Positions 1-10,111 of a stretch of DNA of 23,833 nt are shown piece after piece. Source of the DNA: Silene noctiflora (lineage: Eukaryota > Streptophyta > Magnoliopsida > Caryophyllales > Caryophyllaceae); the NCBI GenBank assembly GCA_009801015.1, contig VHZZ01000465.1, positions 30,751 to 54,583 of the forward strand, given 5' to 3'. Below the pieces are notes generated by a model. It ran no database searches. It saw nothing but the letters and a program-made list of their open reading frames with translations, and was not told the DNA's origin. A program made the position numbers and the translations under genes. The stretch's first letter is position 1. Each line of letters opens with the position of its first letter.

Positions 1-1239
1 ATTTCAACCCCAAATAACGAGTATTAATTCATTTTTTATGATTATCCGAGGTTCGACGAATGCTGGTTTATCCCATACCGACACCGCAAATGTTCTCCGT
101 TGTTCCTCAAATTTTGTGTGACCGCTTTGTCTGACCCATGGAACCTTCTGTTTAATTTTCAGATAATTTTTTTCCGGGACCTTCGAATCTCGAAAACCGT
201 GTATACACTTCAATTTGGGTCGTTCAGGAAGTCGTACCAAACTAAGTTTCTTTTTCTCCCGGTTTTGATGCCACGTGTCCAAGGTCATTTCAGGAGTTTA
301 TTTATTCGATTTTAACCCCAAATAACGAGTATTAATTCATTTCATGATTATCCGAGGTTCGACAAATGCTGGTTTATCCCATACCGGCACCCCCAAATGT
401 TCTCTGTTGCTCCTCAAATTTTGTGTGACCGCTTTGTCTGACCCCTGGAACCCCCTGTGTAATTTTCAGAGAATTTTGTTCCGGGACCTTCGAATATCGA
501 AAACTGTGTATTATACACTTCAGTTTGGGTCATTCGGGAGGTCGTACCAGACTACGTTTCTTTTTTTCCCGGTTTTGCTACCACATGTCCAAGGTCATTT
601 CAGGAGTTTACCTATTCGATTTTAACTAAAATAACGAGTATTAATTCATTTTTCGTGATTATCCGAGGTTCGACGAATGCTGGTTTATCTCGTACCGGTA
701 CCCCCAATTGTTTTCCGTTGCTCCTCAAATTTTGTGTGAGCACTTTCTCTGACCCAAGAAACCTCATGTGTGATTTTCAAAGAATTTTGTTTTGGAATCT
801 TGAAATCTCGAAAACCGTGTATTATACACTTCAATTTGGGCCGTTCGGGAGGACCTACCAGATTACATTTCTTTTTCTCCCGGTTTTGCTCTACCACATA
901 ACCAAGGTCATTTCAGGAACTTACACATTCCATTTTAAACCCAAATAACGAGTATTAATTCATTTTTCATGATTATCCGAGGTTCGACGAATGCTGGTTT
1001 ATCCCATACCGGCACCCCCAAATGATCTTTGTAGCTCCTCAAATTTTTTGTGACCGTTTTGTCTGACCCGTGGAACCTTCTTTGTGATTTTCAGAAAATT
1101 TAGTTACGGAATTTTGAAATCTCGGAAACCGTCTATTATACCCTTCAGTTTGGGTCGTTCGGGAGGTTGTATCAGACAACGTTTCTTTTTCTCCCGGTTT
1201 TGCTAACACGTGTCCAAGGTCATTTCAGGAGTAGGTACC
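1..1239 (+). repeat. Satellite array, ~310-bp monomers, sense orientation (left block)
   Basis: Four consecutive monomers are seen, with the anchor AAATAACGAG starting at 12, 320, 629 and 943 (spacings 308, 309, 314). The fourth runs to about 1239 and is cut by a non-satellite insert. Each unit carries in order GATTATCCGAGGTTCGAC, CTCCTCAAATTTT, GCTTTGTCTGACCC, a TTTTCAGAGAATTTTGTT block, AAAACCGTGTATTATACACT, TCGTTCGGGAGGTCGTACCA, TTTCTTTTTCTCCCGG and CACGTGTCCAAGGTCATTTC. The unit starting at 943 has diagnostic changes (GAAAATTTAGTTACGG, CCGTCTATTATA, CTAACACGTG) that recur in the unit starting near 2634. Short open frames on both strands are satellite read-through. No gene is proposed. Confidence 0.95.
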
Positions 1240-1500
1240 TAGACCTGGCAAAACGGGTCAACGGGTCGGGTTCGGGTCAGGTCAATTCGGGTCGGGTCAG
1301 TTCGGGTTTGTCACATTATCGGGTTAGTTCGGGTCGGGTCGGGTCAAATCGGGTTTCCGGGTTTCTTTCGGGTTGTTTATCGGGTCATTTTCGGGTCAAG
1401 CGGGTCGGGTTGTTTCAGGCCGGGTCATTTTCGGGTCAATGAAAAAGCGGGTCGGGTTATTTCAAATCAGGTCATTTACGGGTCGGGTTAGTTGGAGTTG
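1240..1500 (+). repeat. Degenerate CGGGTC/GGGTT low-complexity tract, possible hAT-type terminus
   Basis: From about 1255 to 1490 the + strand is a run of 5-6 bp words of the CGGGTC, CGGGTT and CGGGTCA kind, broken by longer variants. It begins directly after TAGACCTGGCAAAACGGGTC. A TAG-CCTGGCAAA start followed by GGGTC words resembles, from memory, the ends of some plant hAT transposons. I see no matching inverted end near 2225 and no 8-bp target duplication, so an intact element is not supported. Two short frames here (1167-1442 and 1373-1573) are Gly/Arg/Val/Ser-rich only because of the word repeat and are not genes. Confidence 0.75.
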
Positions 1501-2225
1501 GTACGTTTTGCATCTTCGCATTTTTAAAATAACTAGCCATTTTTTTTTTCTTCCGTCCCTTTACTTCTGTTAAATTATTTACTAACCAAGTATATATTAT
1601 TTTTAGGATATTTTGTTTATAGTTTTTAATTGAGTTCATTATCAAATGTTGAAATAGTTAATACGAGATGTTTGTAAATTGTAATCATCTTCAAAAACAT
1701 ATTATCAATTCTTGAGTGCTTTAATATTGTAATGAGTTAATGATGGTAAGATAATCTCAACCAATTGTTGGCTTGACTTGCAAGGAAGACGGATCTGGGT
1801 TCGATTGTTGGCTTCGATAATAAGGGGAGGTGCGTTATGGTGGTTGTCGATTAGGCGAAGGGAGCATGTGGTGCTTTGATGTACGATGAGGCTGCCTGTG
1901 GCGGTTGAATAGTGAGGTGCGAATGATGAATATGAATTGATGGTNTTGGNGCATGACTGCAGGAATCAATTGTTTGCATTTAAATCCAAATCAAGTATTA
2001 CTCCTTGATTCAATTGAATGAAATGGTTTATTAGCAATTTGGGGGTTAGGGTTCTTGAAAAGAGAAATTGATTATTTTTCAATTGCAGGAAATGGTTCTT
2101 AATTAAAGGTATTACAATATTTANNGATAACCAACTTTCTAATATGCAAATAAAAAAAAAACAGCAAAAAAATAAAAGAATGGATGAGTATAAATTTTGT
2201 GTAAACAAAGTTTGTACAATTTCAT
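1501..2225. other. AT-rich non-satellite spacer with ambiguous bases
   Basis: This continues the insert that separates two satellite blocks. It holds no long open frame and no recognised domain. Ambiguous bases lie at 1945, 1950 and 2124-2125. A more GC-rich patch at about 1755-1900 contains GGGTTCGATTG, loosely like a Pol III B box, but the A-box-like part is poor and no SINE or tRNA fold is convincing. An A-rich run lies near 2150-2180. Satellite resumes at about 2226. It may be the inside of the same damaged element that starts at 1240; that is inference. Confidence 0.6.
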
Positions 2226-2633
2226 GTTAATTATTTTCCATGATTATCCGAGGTTCGACAAATGCTGGTTTTTCTCATACCGGCACCCCCAAATGTTCTC
2301 CATTGCTCCTCAAATTTTCAGGGAATTTTGTTCTGGGACCTTCGAATATAGAAAACCGTATATTTTACACTTCAATTTGGGTCGTTCGGGAGGTCGTACC
2401 AGATTACTTTTCTTTTTCTCCCGGTTTTGCTCTACCATGATTATCCGAGGTTCGACAAATGCTGGTTTTTCTCATACCGGCACCCCCAAATGTTCTCCAT
2501 TGCTCCTCAAATTTTCAGGGAATTTTGTTCTGGGACCTTCGAATATAGAAAACCGTATATTTTACACTTCAATTTGGGTCGTTCGGGAGGTCGTACCAGA
2601 TTACTTTTCTTTTTCTCCCGGTTTTGCTCTACC
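2226..2633 (+). repeat. Perfect 197-bp tandem dimer of a doubly deleted satellite monomer
   Basis: A short satellite remnant (2226-2239) leads into two tandem units, 2240-2436 and 2437-2633, which I read as identical at every base. Each lacks two parts of the normal monomer. The CTTTGTCTGACCC block is missing, joined as CAAATTTTCAGGGAATTTT, consistent with deletion between two ATTTT words. The G-box to AAATAACGAG part is also missing, joined as GCTCTACCATGATTATCC. The next unit after 2633 starts with the same join but is otherwise a normal long monomer, so the duplication arose after the deletions. The overlapping frames at 2197-2637 and 2427-2768 only reflect this repeat. Confidence 0.95.
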
Positions 2634-4669
2634 ATGATTATCCGAGGTTCGACGAATGCTGGTTCATCCCATACCGGCATCCCCAAATGTTCTTTATTGC
2701 TCCTCAAATTTTTTGTGACCGCTTTGTCTGACCCGTGGAACCTTCTTTGTGATTTTCAGAAAATTTAGTTACGGAATTTTGAAATCTCGAAAACCGTCTA
2801 TTATACACTTCAGTTTGGGTCGTTCGGGAGGTCGTATCAGACAACGTTTCTTTTTCTCCCGGTTTTGCTAACACGTGTCCAAGGTCATTTCAGGAGTTTA
2901 CCTATTCGATTTTAACACTAAATAACGAGTATTAATTCATTTTTCATTATTCTCCGAGGTTCGACGAATGCTGGTTTATCTCAAATTTTTTGTGCCAGCT
3001 TTGTCTGACCAGACTACTTTTCTTTTTCTCCCGGTTTTGCTACAACGTGTCCAAGGTCATTTCAGGAGTTTTCCCATTCGATTTCAACCCCAAATAATGA
3101 GTATTAATTCATTTTTCATAGTTATCCGAGGTTCGGCGAATGCTGCTTTATCCCATATCGGCACCCCCAAATATTCTTCGTTTCTCCTCAAATTTTGTGT
3201 GACCACTTTTTCTGACCTGTGGAACGTTCTGTGTAATTTTCAGAGAATTGTATTCCGGGACCTTCGAATCTCGTAAACCGTGTATTATACACATTAATTT
3301 GGGTCGTTCGGGAGATCGTACCAGACTACGTTTCTTTTTCTCCCGGTTTTGCTACCACGTGTCGGAGGTCATTTCAGAAGTTTACCTATTCGATTTCAAC
3401 CCCAAATAACGAGTATTAATTCATTTTTCCTGATTATCCGAGGTTCGACGAATGCTGGTTTATCCCACACCGGCACTCCCAAATATAATTCATTACTCTT
3501 CATATTTTTTTGACCGCCTTGTCTGACCCGTTGAACCTTCTGTGTGATTTTCAGAGAATTTTGATACAGAATCAAGGAATTTCGAAAACCGCGTATTATA
3601 CACTACAATTTGTGCCATCCGGGAGGGTCTACCAGACTACTTTTCTTTTTCTCCCGGTTTTTCTACCACGTGTCCAAGGTCATTTCAAGATATTACACAT
3701 TCAATTTCAACCCCAAATAACGAGTATTAATTCATTTTTCATAATTATCCGAGGTTGGACGAATGTTGGTTTATCCTATACCGGCACCGCCAAATGTTCT
3801 CCATTTTTCCTCAAATTTTGTGTGACCGCTTTGTCTAACCCATGCAACCTTCTGTTTAATTTTCATAGAATTTTGCTCCGGGACCTTCGAATCTCGAAAA
3901 CCGTGTATTATATAATTCAATTTGGGTCGTTCAGGAGGTCGTGCCAGACTACTTTTATTTTTCTCCCGGTTTTTCTACCTCGTGTCCAAGGTCATTTCAG
4001 AAGTTTACCTATTCGATTTCAACCCCAAATAACGAGTGTTAATTCATTTTTCATGATTATCCGAGGTTCGACGAAAGCTGGTTTATCTCTTACCTGCACC
4101 CCCAAATGTTCTCTGTTGCTTCTCAAATTTTTTGTGACCGCTTTGTCTGACCCGTGGAACCTTCTGTCTGACTTTCAGAAAATTTTGTTACGGAATCTTG
4201 GAATCTCGAAAACTGTGTATTATACACTTCAATTTGGGTCGTTCGGGAGGTTGTACCAGATTACGTTTCTTTTTCTCCCGGTTTTTCTACCACGTGTCCA
4301 AGGTCATTTCAGGAGTTTACACATTCGATTTCAACCCCAAATAACGAGTAATATTTCATTTTTCATGATTACTCGAGGTTCGACGAATGCTGGTTTTTCC
4401 CATGCCGGCACCCCCAAATGTTCTCCATTGCGCCCGCAAATGTAATTCGTTGCTCCTCAAATTTTGGGTGACTGTTTTGTCTGACCCGTGGAACCTTCTG
4501 TGTGATTTTCATAGAATTTTGTTACTAAATCTTGGAATCTCAAAAATCGTGTATTATACACTTCAATTTGAGTCATTAGGAAGAAGGTCGTACTGGATCA
4601 CATTTCTTTTTCTCCTGGTATTGCTAGTACGTGTCCGAGGTCATTGTTAGGATTTTACCTATTTTATTT
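2634..4669 (+). repeat. Satellite array, sense orientation (second left block)
   Basis: After the short dimer, anchors AAATAACGAG lie at 2920, 3092, 3403, 3715, 4027 and 4339. The 2920 unit is only 172 bp: GTCTGACC joins directly to AGACTACTTT, a deletion sharing an ACC word. The units at 3403, 3715 and 4027 are each exactly 312 bp. Most units are of one subtype (CCAAGGTC after the G-box, GGGTCGTTCGGGAGG). The last, 4339-4669, is another subtype with GAGTCATTAGGAAG and CGTGTCCGAGGTCATT. It also has a small internal duplication around 4420-4460 (two AAATGT words). Similarity to the satellite fades after about 4669, where LTR-like DNA begins. Confidence 0.95.
3510..4445 (+). other. 311-codon open frame through three satellite monomers; probably not a gene
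   Basis: This is the longest open frame in the window. It is open because three successive monomers are 312 bp (104 codons), so one stop-free satellite frame repeats three times. The peptide therefore shows three degenerate repeats with words such as TTFLFLPVFLPRVQGHF and RISKTVYY. The same peptide words recur in many shorter frames in both array orientations, always ended by indels, with no sign that the frame is kept. There is no promoter, intron structure or family that I recognise. The opposite strand of the monomer is also largely open. I list it so it is not mistaken for a repeat protein. Confidence 0.85.
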
Positions 4670-5828
4670 GGACATTTGAAAACACGCATGGTTTATCACG
4701 TTAATACAAATGCTCAATGAAATGTCATGAGTGCAAAATGCTAACTAATATGCAATGATATGATGATCAACGAAGTATAACCATCAACCCCGCAATAACT
4801 CACCCAACACCAACCACGGTGATGGCATCGCAACACCGCCACCAATCATCGGACCTCAGCCCGTAAAAAATTTACTCGGGATAGACTCGTGGTACCGGGA
4901 GCGAGAACGACTCAGATCCCCTGCCAGGCGACATATCTCAACCACACGTACCCCTCCATGACTCAAGACATTAATCTGCACTTCCCTCTTGGAGTGACAA
5001 GTTTCAAGAGGCGACTCGAGCGCAAGACGGTCTCCCAACTGTCTTACGTCTCCTCAAAGATCACAAAATGGCAATCCACTACCTCCATCCAACATCTCCA
5101 ACCATCACAAGTAACCAAAGATGCAAATAAGGCAATTAAGATTTCCATGTAACAATTAAACCATCTTAAGACAAGAATTCACATGCTTCGCAAGAATCAA
5201 CCATGTAATTACCAAGTCTTTCCAACACTCATGTTATAATGAAATTAATGATGTCATGCTATTAATCCACTTACCAAATTACTAACATGATTAAACAACC
5301 TCATAATATGCCATGAAACCCTAATTAACAACTTCCATGTTATCATGCAATTACTACAAAGATTATGCAATTCTTGATAACTAATGCATCAATGGACATT
5401 CATACTATCACTAATTAGGGAAACCCTACCTCTTGCTATTCTTTACAATCAACCAACAAGGCTAGAAGGGCTCCTCAATGAAATCTCCTCTAACACAAAT
5501 TATGACTCACTATCACAACATAATACTACAACAACAATAATACTAATTAACCACTAATTAACCCCTTATTAATTAGACCAAACCTTAATAAAATCTCATA
5601 AGACAAAACATCAAGAATTAGGGTTTGATAAACTATGACAAGAGGAAAAAGAGGAGGAAATTACACTTACAAAGTCAATAAATGAACGAAGGCAAGATTC
5701 GGATAAACAAATCCTCACAAGTATGGATTAAATCTTGAGGATAAAGTTTTGGGAGTAATTTGTGAGGATAAGATTTGGTGAGGAAATGTGAGGCAAAAAC
5801 AATGACAAAAGGGTCAAAAGGAAGCTAG
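4670..5828 (-). mobile_element. LTR-like retroelement fragment, probable minus orientation
   Basis: Non-satellite DNA between satellite blocks. Read on the minus strand it has T-rich leader-like sequence, then AGGTAGGGTTTCCCT (5417-5431), which also carries a telo-box (AAACCCTA on the + strand). Further on comes a GC-richer patch (about 4800-5050). The 15-bp word at 5417-5431 is identical to 11839-11853 in the other LTR-like insert, and CTCCTCTA follows both within about 65 bp. That suggests two distant members of one LTR class. The only open frame (4856-5038, minus, 60 codons) has no recognised domain. I see no gag, protease, reverse transcriptase or integrase. The family assignment is inference, and the ends are uncertain. 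Confidence 0.5.
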
Positions 5829-5950
5829 GTCACGCAAAATTTGAGAAGCAATGGAGGACATTTGGGACTGCAGGTATGCTATACACCAGCATTCGTCGAA
5901 CCTCGTATAATCGTGAAAAATAAATTAATAATCGTTATTTGGGGTTTTGG
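5829..5950 (-). repeat. Minus-orientation satellite fragment
   Basis: About 120 bp of monomer in reverse orientation: GGTCACGCAAAATTTGAG, GGAGGACATTTGGG, CCAGCATTCGTCGAACCTCG, then ATCGTTATTTGGGG. It ends abruptly at the LTR-like element. Its counterpart at 17495-17620 is continuous with a long minus array. This copy therefore looks like a trimmed edge of that array, carried here with the duplicated block. Confidence 0.9.
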
Positions 5951-6319
5951 TGAACCATATGATGATTTCCGCTCATAGGGGGGCAGAGGCGTGACAGGTT
6001 GTGTTTGCATTCATTTGAGGGCTTGGAGCGGTCTCACTTTAGTTATCGCATTTCTTGTTGTCTAGCTTTTTTACTCTTCATAGACTCCACTTCTATTTTC
6101 AATATGGTTGTATTATTTGGGATTAGTGTTTGAATCCCGTAACATATAACCTAATTATGTAACTACAACTTATCTATTTAACTTTATTCGCTTTAACATT
6201 CTTGCTTTAAATCGCTTATGATCGTAGTTCACACTACAAGTTTTGGAAACCAAGTCTTATAGCACGTCCATGATTTGGGGTTGCCTTGAGGAAGGATCCC
6301 GACTTTTGGGGGTGTTACA
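5951..6319 (-). mobile_element. 369-bp LTR-like element (solo LTR candidate), copy 1
   Basis: On the + strand it runs TGAACCATAT ... GGGGGTGTTACA. On the minus strand it therefore starts TGTAACACCCCCAAAAGTC and ends GGTTCA, the TG...CA limits expected of an LTR. TGTAACACCCC is, from general knowledge, a common start of plant Ty3/Gypsy LTRs. Flanking 5-bp sequences do not match (TTTGG on the left, ACGTG on the right), so there is no target-site duplication. Satellite on the left is minus-oriented and on the right plus-oriented. No coding remnant is visible. It could instead be a non-LTR unit with similar ends, but the two copies (369 and 370 bp) support real boundaries. Confidence 0.6.
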
Positions 6320-6888
6320 ACGTGTTCGAGGTTATTTCAAGACTTAACCTATTCGATTTCAGCCCCAAATAACGAGTATTAATTCATTTTTCAAGATTAA
6401 CCCAGATTTGACAAATGTTGGTTTATCGCATATCGGCACCCCCAAATGACCACCGTTGGTCCTCGAATTTTGTGTGACCTCTTTGTCTGATCCGTGGACC
6501 CTTTTGTGTGACTTTAAGAGAATTTTTTTACGGGACCTTGAATCTTGAAAACCGTGTATTAACACTTCAATTTGAGTCGTTCGACAGTTAATTTCTTCCG
6601 GATTTTTTACCACGTTTCTTTTTCTTCCGGATTTTCTACCACGTTTCCAAGGTCATTTCAGGTGTTAAGATATTCCATTTCAGCACCAAATAACGAGTAC
6701 TAATCTATTTTTCACGATTATCCAAGGTTCTTTGAATGCTTATTCATCGCATACCGGCACCCCAAATATCCTTCGTTCCTCCTATTTTTTTTGTAGCCGC
6801 TATACCTAATCTGAGGAAGCTTCCGTTTGATTTCCGAAGAATTTTTTTCTGGGACCCTGTAATCCCGAAATTTGTGTATTTTATCGTG
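6320..6888 (+). repeat. Plus-orientation satellite, subtype A then B
   Basis: About 570 bp. A partial tail from the G-box region comes first, then an A-type monomer (anchor at 6367), then a B-type monomer (anchor 6688, TACTAATCTATTTTTCACG, GACCCTGTAATCCCG). These subtypes otherwise occur only in the right array (17991 onward). Their presence here shows that this piece came from there, or from a shared source, as part of the duplicated block. The B monomer is broken near 6888, where orientation flips. Confidence 0.9.
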
Positions 6889-9800
6889 CAAATTCCTGAA
6901 ATGACCTCGGACACGTGCTAGAAATACTGAAAGAAAAAGAAACTTGATCCAGAACGACCTTCCTAATGACTCAAATTGAAGTGTATAATACTCGGTTTTT
7001 GAGATTCCAAGATTTCGTAACAAAATTCTCTGAAAATCATATAGAAGGTTCCACGGGTCAGACAAAGCGGTCATACAAAATTTGAGGAGTAATGAATTAT
7101 ATTTGGGAGTGCCGGTGTGGGATAAACCAGCATTCGTCGAACCTCGGATAATCGGAAAACTGAATTAATACTCGTTATTTGGGGTTGAAATCGAATAGGT
7201 AAGACCTTGGACACATGGTAGAAAAATCGGGAGAAAAAGAAACGTAGTTTGGTACGAGCTCCCGAACGGCCCAAATTAAAGTGTACAATACACGGTTTTT
7301 GAGATTCGAAGGTCCCGGAACAAAATTCTCTAAAAATTACACAGAAGGTTCCTCAAGTTAGACAAAGCGGTCACAAAAAATTTGAGCAACAATGGAGGAC
7401 ATTTGAGAGTGACGGTATGTAATAAACCAGCGTTCGACGAACCTCGGATAATCGTGAAAAATGAATTAATACTCGTTATTTAGGACTGAAATAGAATAGT
7501 TTAACTCTTAAAATCACCTTGGACACGTGTTAGAAGAACCGGGAGAAAAAAACGCGGTCCGGTACAACTATTCCGAATGGCTCAAATTGAAGTGTATAAT
7601 ATACGGTTTTCGAAATTTCTAAGGTCCCGACAAAATTCTCTGAAAATCATATAGAAGGTTCCTTAGGTCAGACATACAGGTCACGCAAAATATAGGGAGA
7701 ACTGGAGGACATTTGCGAGTGCCGGTATGCTATAAACCAACATTCGTCGAACCTCGGATAATCGTGAAAAATGAATTAATACTCGTTATTTGGGGATGAA
7801 ATCAAATAGGTGAACTCCGTAAATGACCTCGGAAAAGTGTTATAAATACTGAGAGAAAAAGAAACGTGATCCGGTATGACCTTCCTAATGGATCAAATTG
7901 AAGTGTATAATACACAGTTTTCGAGATTTCAAGATTCCGTAACAAAATTCTCTGAAAATCAAACAGAAGATTCCATGAGTCAGACAAAGCGGTGACACAA
8001 AATTTGATGAGCAACGGATGACATTTGTGGGTGCCGGTATGGGATAAACCAAAATTCGCCGATACTCGGAAAATCGTTAAAAATAAATTAATACTCGTTA
8101 TTTGGGGTTGAAATCGAATAGTTAAACTCATCAAATGACCTTGGACACGTGGTAGAAAAACCAGGAGAAAAATAAATGTAGTCTGGTACGACCATCCGAA
8201 CGGCCCAAATAAATGTTTATAATAAATGGTTTTCCGATTCGAAATTCCGGAACAAAATTCTCTGGAAATCGCACAAAAGGTTTCTCAGGTCAGATAAAGT
8301 GGTCACAAAAAATTTAAGCAGTAATGGAGGACATTTGGGAGTGTCGGTATTAAATAAACCAACATTCGACGAACCTCGGATAATCGTGAAAAATGAATTA
8401 ATACTCGTTATTTGGGGCTGAAATCAAATGGGTTAACTCTTAAAATAACCTTGGACACGTGGTAGAATAACCGGGAGAAACAAAAAACGTGGTCCAGGAC
8501 GTCTCTTCCGAACGACTCAAATTGAAGTGTATAATATACGGTTATCGAGATTTCTAAGGTCCCGGAACAAAATTCTCTGAAAATCACATAGAAGGTTCGT
8601 TAGGTCAGACATAGAGGTCACGCAAAATTAAAGGATAAATGGAGGACATTAAGGAGTGCCGGTATGCAATAAATCAGCATTCGTCAATCCTCGGATAATT
8701 GTGAGAAATGAGTTAATACTCGTTATTTGACGCTGAAATCGAATAAGTTAATTCCTAAAATAACCTCGGACACGTGATAGAAGAACCGGGAGAAAAAGAA
8801 CATGGTCCGGTACAACCTACCAAACGGGTCTAATTGAACTGTATAATATACGGTTTCCGAGATTTCAGGGTCTCGGAACAAAATGCTCTGGAAATTACAT
8901 AGAAGATTACTCAGGTCAGACAAAGCGGTCACGCAAAATTTGAGGAGCAATGGAGGACATTTGGTAGTTCTGGTATGCAATAAACCAGCATTCGTCGAAT
9001 CTCGGATAATCGTGAAAACTGAATTAATACTCCATATTTGGGGTTGAAATAGAATAGGTAAACTCCTGAAATGACCTTGGACACGTGGTAGAAAAACCGG
9101 GAGAAAAAGAAACGTTGTCTGGTACGACCCTCCAAACTGCCCAAATTGTAGTATATATAATACACTGTTTTAGATATTCGAATGTTCCGAACAAAATTCT
9201 CAGGAAATCACACAGAAGGTTCCTCAAGTCAAACAAAGTGCTCACAAAAACTTTGGGGAGCAATGGAGGATAATTGAGAGTGCCAGTATACAATAAACCA
9301 GCATTTGACGAACCTCGGATAATCGTGAAAAATAAATTAATACTCGTTATTTGAGGCTGAAATATTATAGGTTAACTTTTAAAAAGACCTCGGACACGTG
9401 TTAGAAGAACCGGGAGAAAAAAAACGTGGTCCAGCACGACCATTCCAAAGGGCTCAAATTGAAGTGTATAATATACGATTTTCGAGATTTCTAAAGTCCT
9501 GGAACAAAATTCTCTGAAAATCACATAGAAGATTCCTTAGGTTAGACATAGAGTTCACGCAAAATTTAAGGATAAATGGAGGGCATTTAGGAGTGCCGGT
9601 ATTCAATAAATCAACATTCGTCGAGCCTCGGATAATTGTGAAAAATAAGTTAATACTCGTTATTTGGCGCTGAAATCGAATAAGTAAACTCCTTAAATAA
9701 CCTCGGACACGTGCTAGAAGAACCGGGAGAAAAAGAAACGTGATCGGTACGACCTACCGAACGGCTCAAATTGAAGTGTATAGTATACGGTTTTCGAAAT

Positions 9801-10111
9801 TCCAAGGTTCCGAAACAAAATTATCTGGAAATTACACAGAGGATTACTCAGGTTAGACAAAGCAGTTACGCAAAATTTGAGGAGCAATGGAGAACATTTG
9901 AGAGTGCCGGTATGCAATAAGCCAGCATTCAACGAATCTCAGAGAATCGTGAAAAATTAATTAATACTCATTATTTGGGGCTGAAATCGAATAAGTTAAC
10001 TCCTAAAATAACCTCGGACACATGCTAGAAGAATCAAGAGAAAAAAAAAACGTGATCCGGTATGACCTACCAACGACTCAAGTTGAAGTGTATATATAAT
10101 ATACGTTTTTC
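6889..10111 (-). repeat. Satellite array, minus orientation (central block, part 1)
   Basis: Reverse-oriented monomers with CTCGTTATTT (reverse of the anchor) at 7171, 7472, 7782, 8093, 8403, 8719, 9030 (as CTCCATATTT), 9343, 9656 and 9967. Spacings are about 301-316 bp. Subtypes can be told apart by eye. C has CGACCTACCGAACGG and AAGATTACTCAGG. D has TTCTAAGGTCCCGG and TTAGGTCAGACATAGAGG. E has CTTGGACACGTGGTAG and GGCCCAAATT. F has GACCTTCCTAATGG. They follow a cyclic order (see findings). The last monomer is interrupted by a LINE insertion. Frames such as 7802-8134 and 8723-9293 are satellite read-through. Confidence 0.95.
10096..10111 (+). repeat. Target-site duplication, left copy
   Basis: ATAATATACGTTTTTC lies directly before the LINE fragment and matches ATAATATACGGTTTTC at 10617-10632 with one difference. 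Both lie in satellite, and the second copy continues the interrupted monomer. The mismatch fits decay since insertion. Confidence 0.9.

Larger units (their letters stand above)
5829..6888 (+). repeat. Composite duplicated block, copy 1 (minus satellite + LTR-like + plus satellite)
   Basis: This block matches 17495-18560 with a near-constant offset of about 11,666-11,671 bp. By eye the non-satellite core differs at roughly one base in twenty. Both copies share the satellite fragment with CTATACACCAGCATTCGTCG, the LTR-like element, a 29-bp local duplication (TTTCTTCCGG at 6592 and again at 6621; at 18265 and 18294 in the other copy), and an ATCCAAGGTTCTTT variant. Copy 1 is cut on the left by LTR-like DNA and on the right by reversed satellite. 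The right end falls in AAATTTGTGTATTTTATCG, after which minus-strand satellite starts. Confidence 0.9.

Noticed and set aside
740-780. TTTTCAG and ATTTCAG words in each monomer as splice acceptors of exons
   Set aside because: They resemble plant acceptors but have no paired donors or coding exons; such words are frequent in AT-rich DNA.
4-948. Several 70-97 codon frames on both strands that look alike (repeated protein family)
   Set aside because: They are translations of the same satellite monomer in its two open frames, ended by indels. A protein family is not needed to explain them.
1755-1830. tRNA or SINE head (GGGTTCGATTG with a TGGCTTGACTTG upstream)
   Set aside because: The A-box-like part departs from consensus, no cloverleaf pairs convincingly, and no SINE end or target duplication is seen.
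4856-5038. 60-codon minus frame in the LTR-like region as a gag or small gene
   Set aside because: It is short, has no zinc knuckle or other motif, and lies in a leader/LTR-like region.
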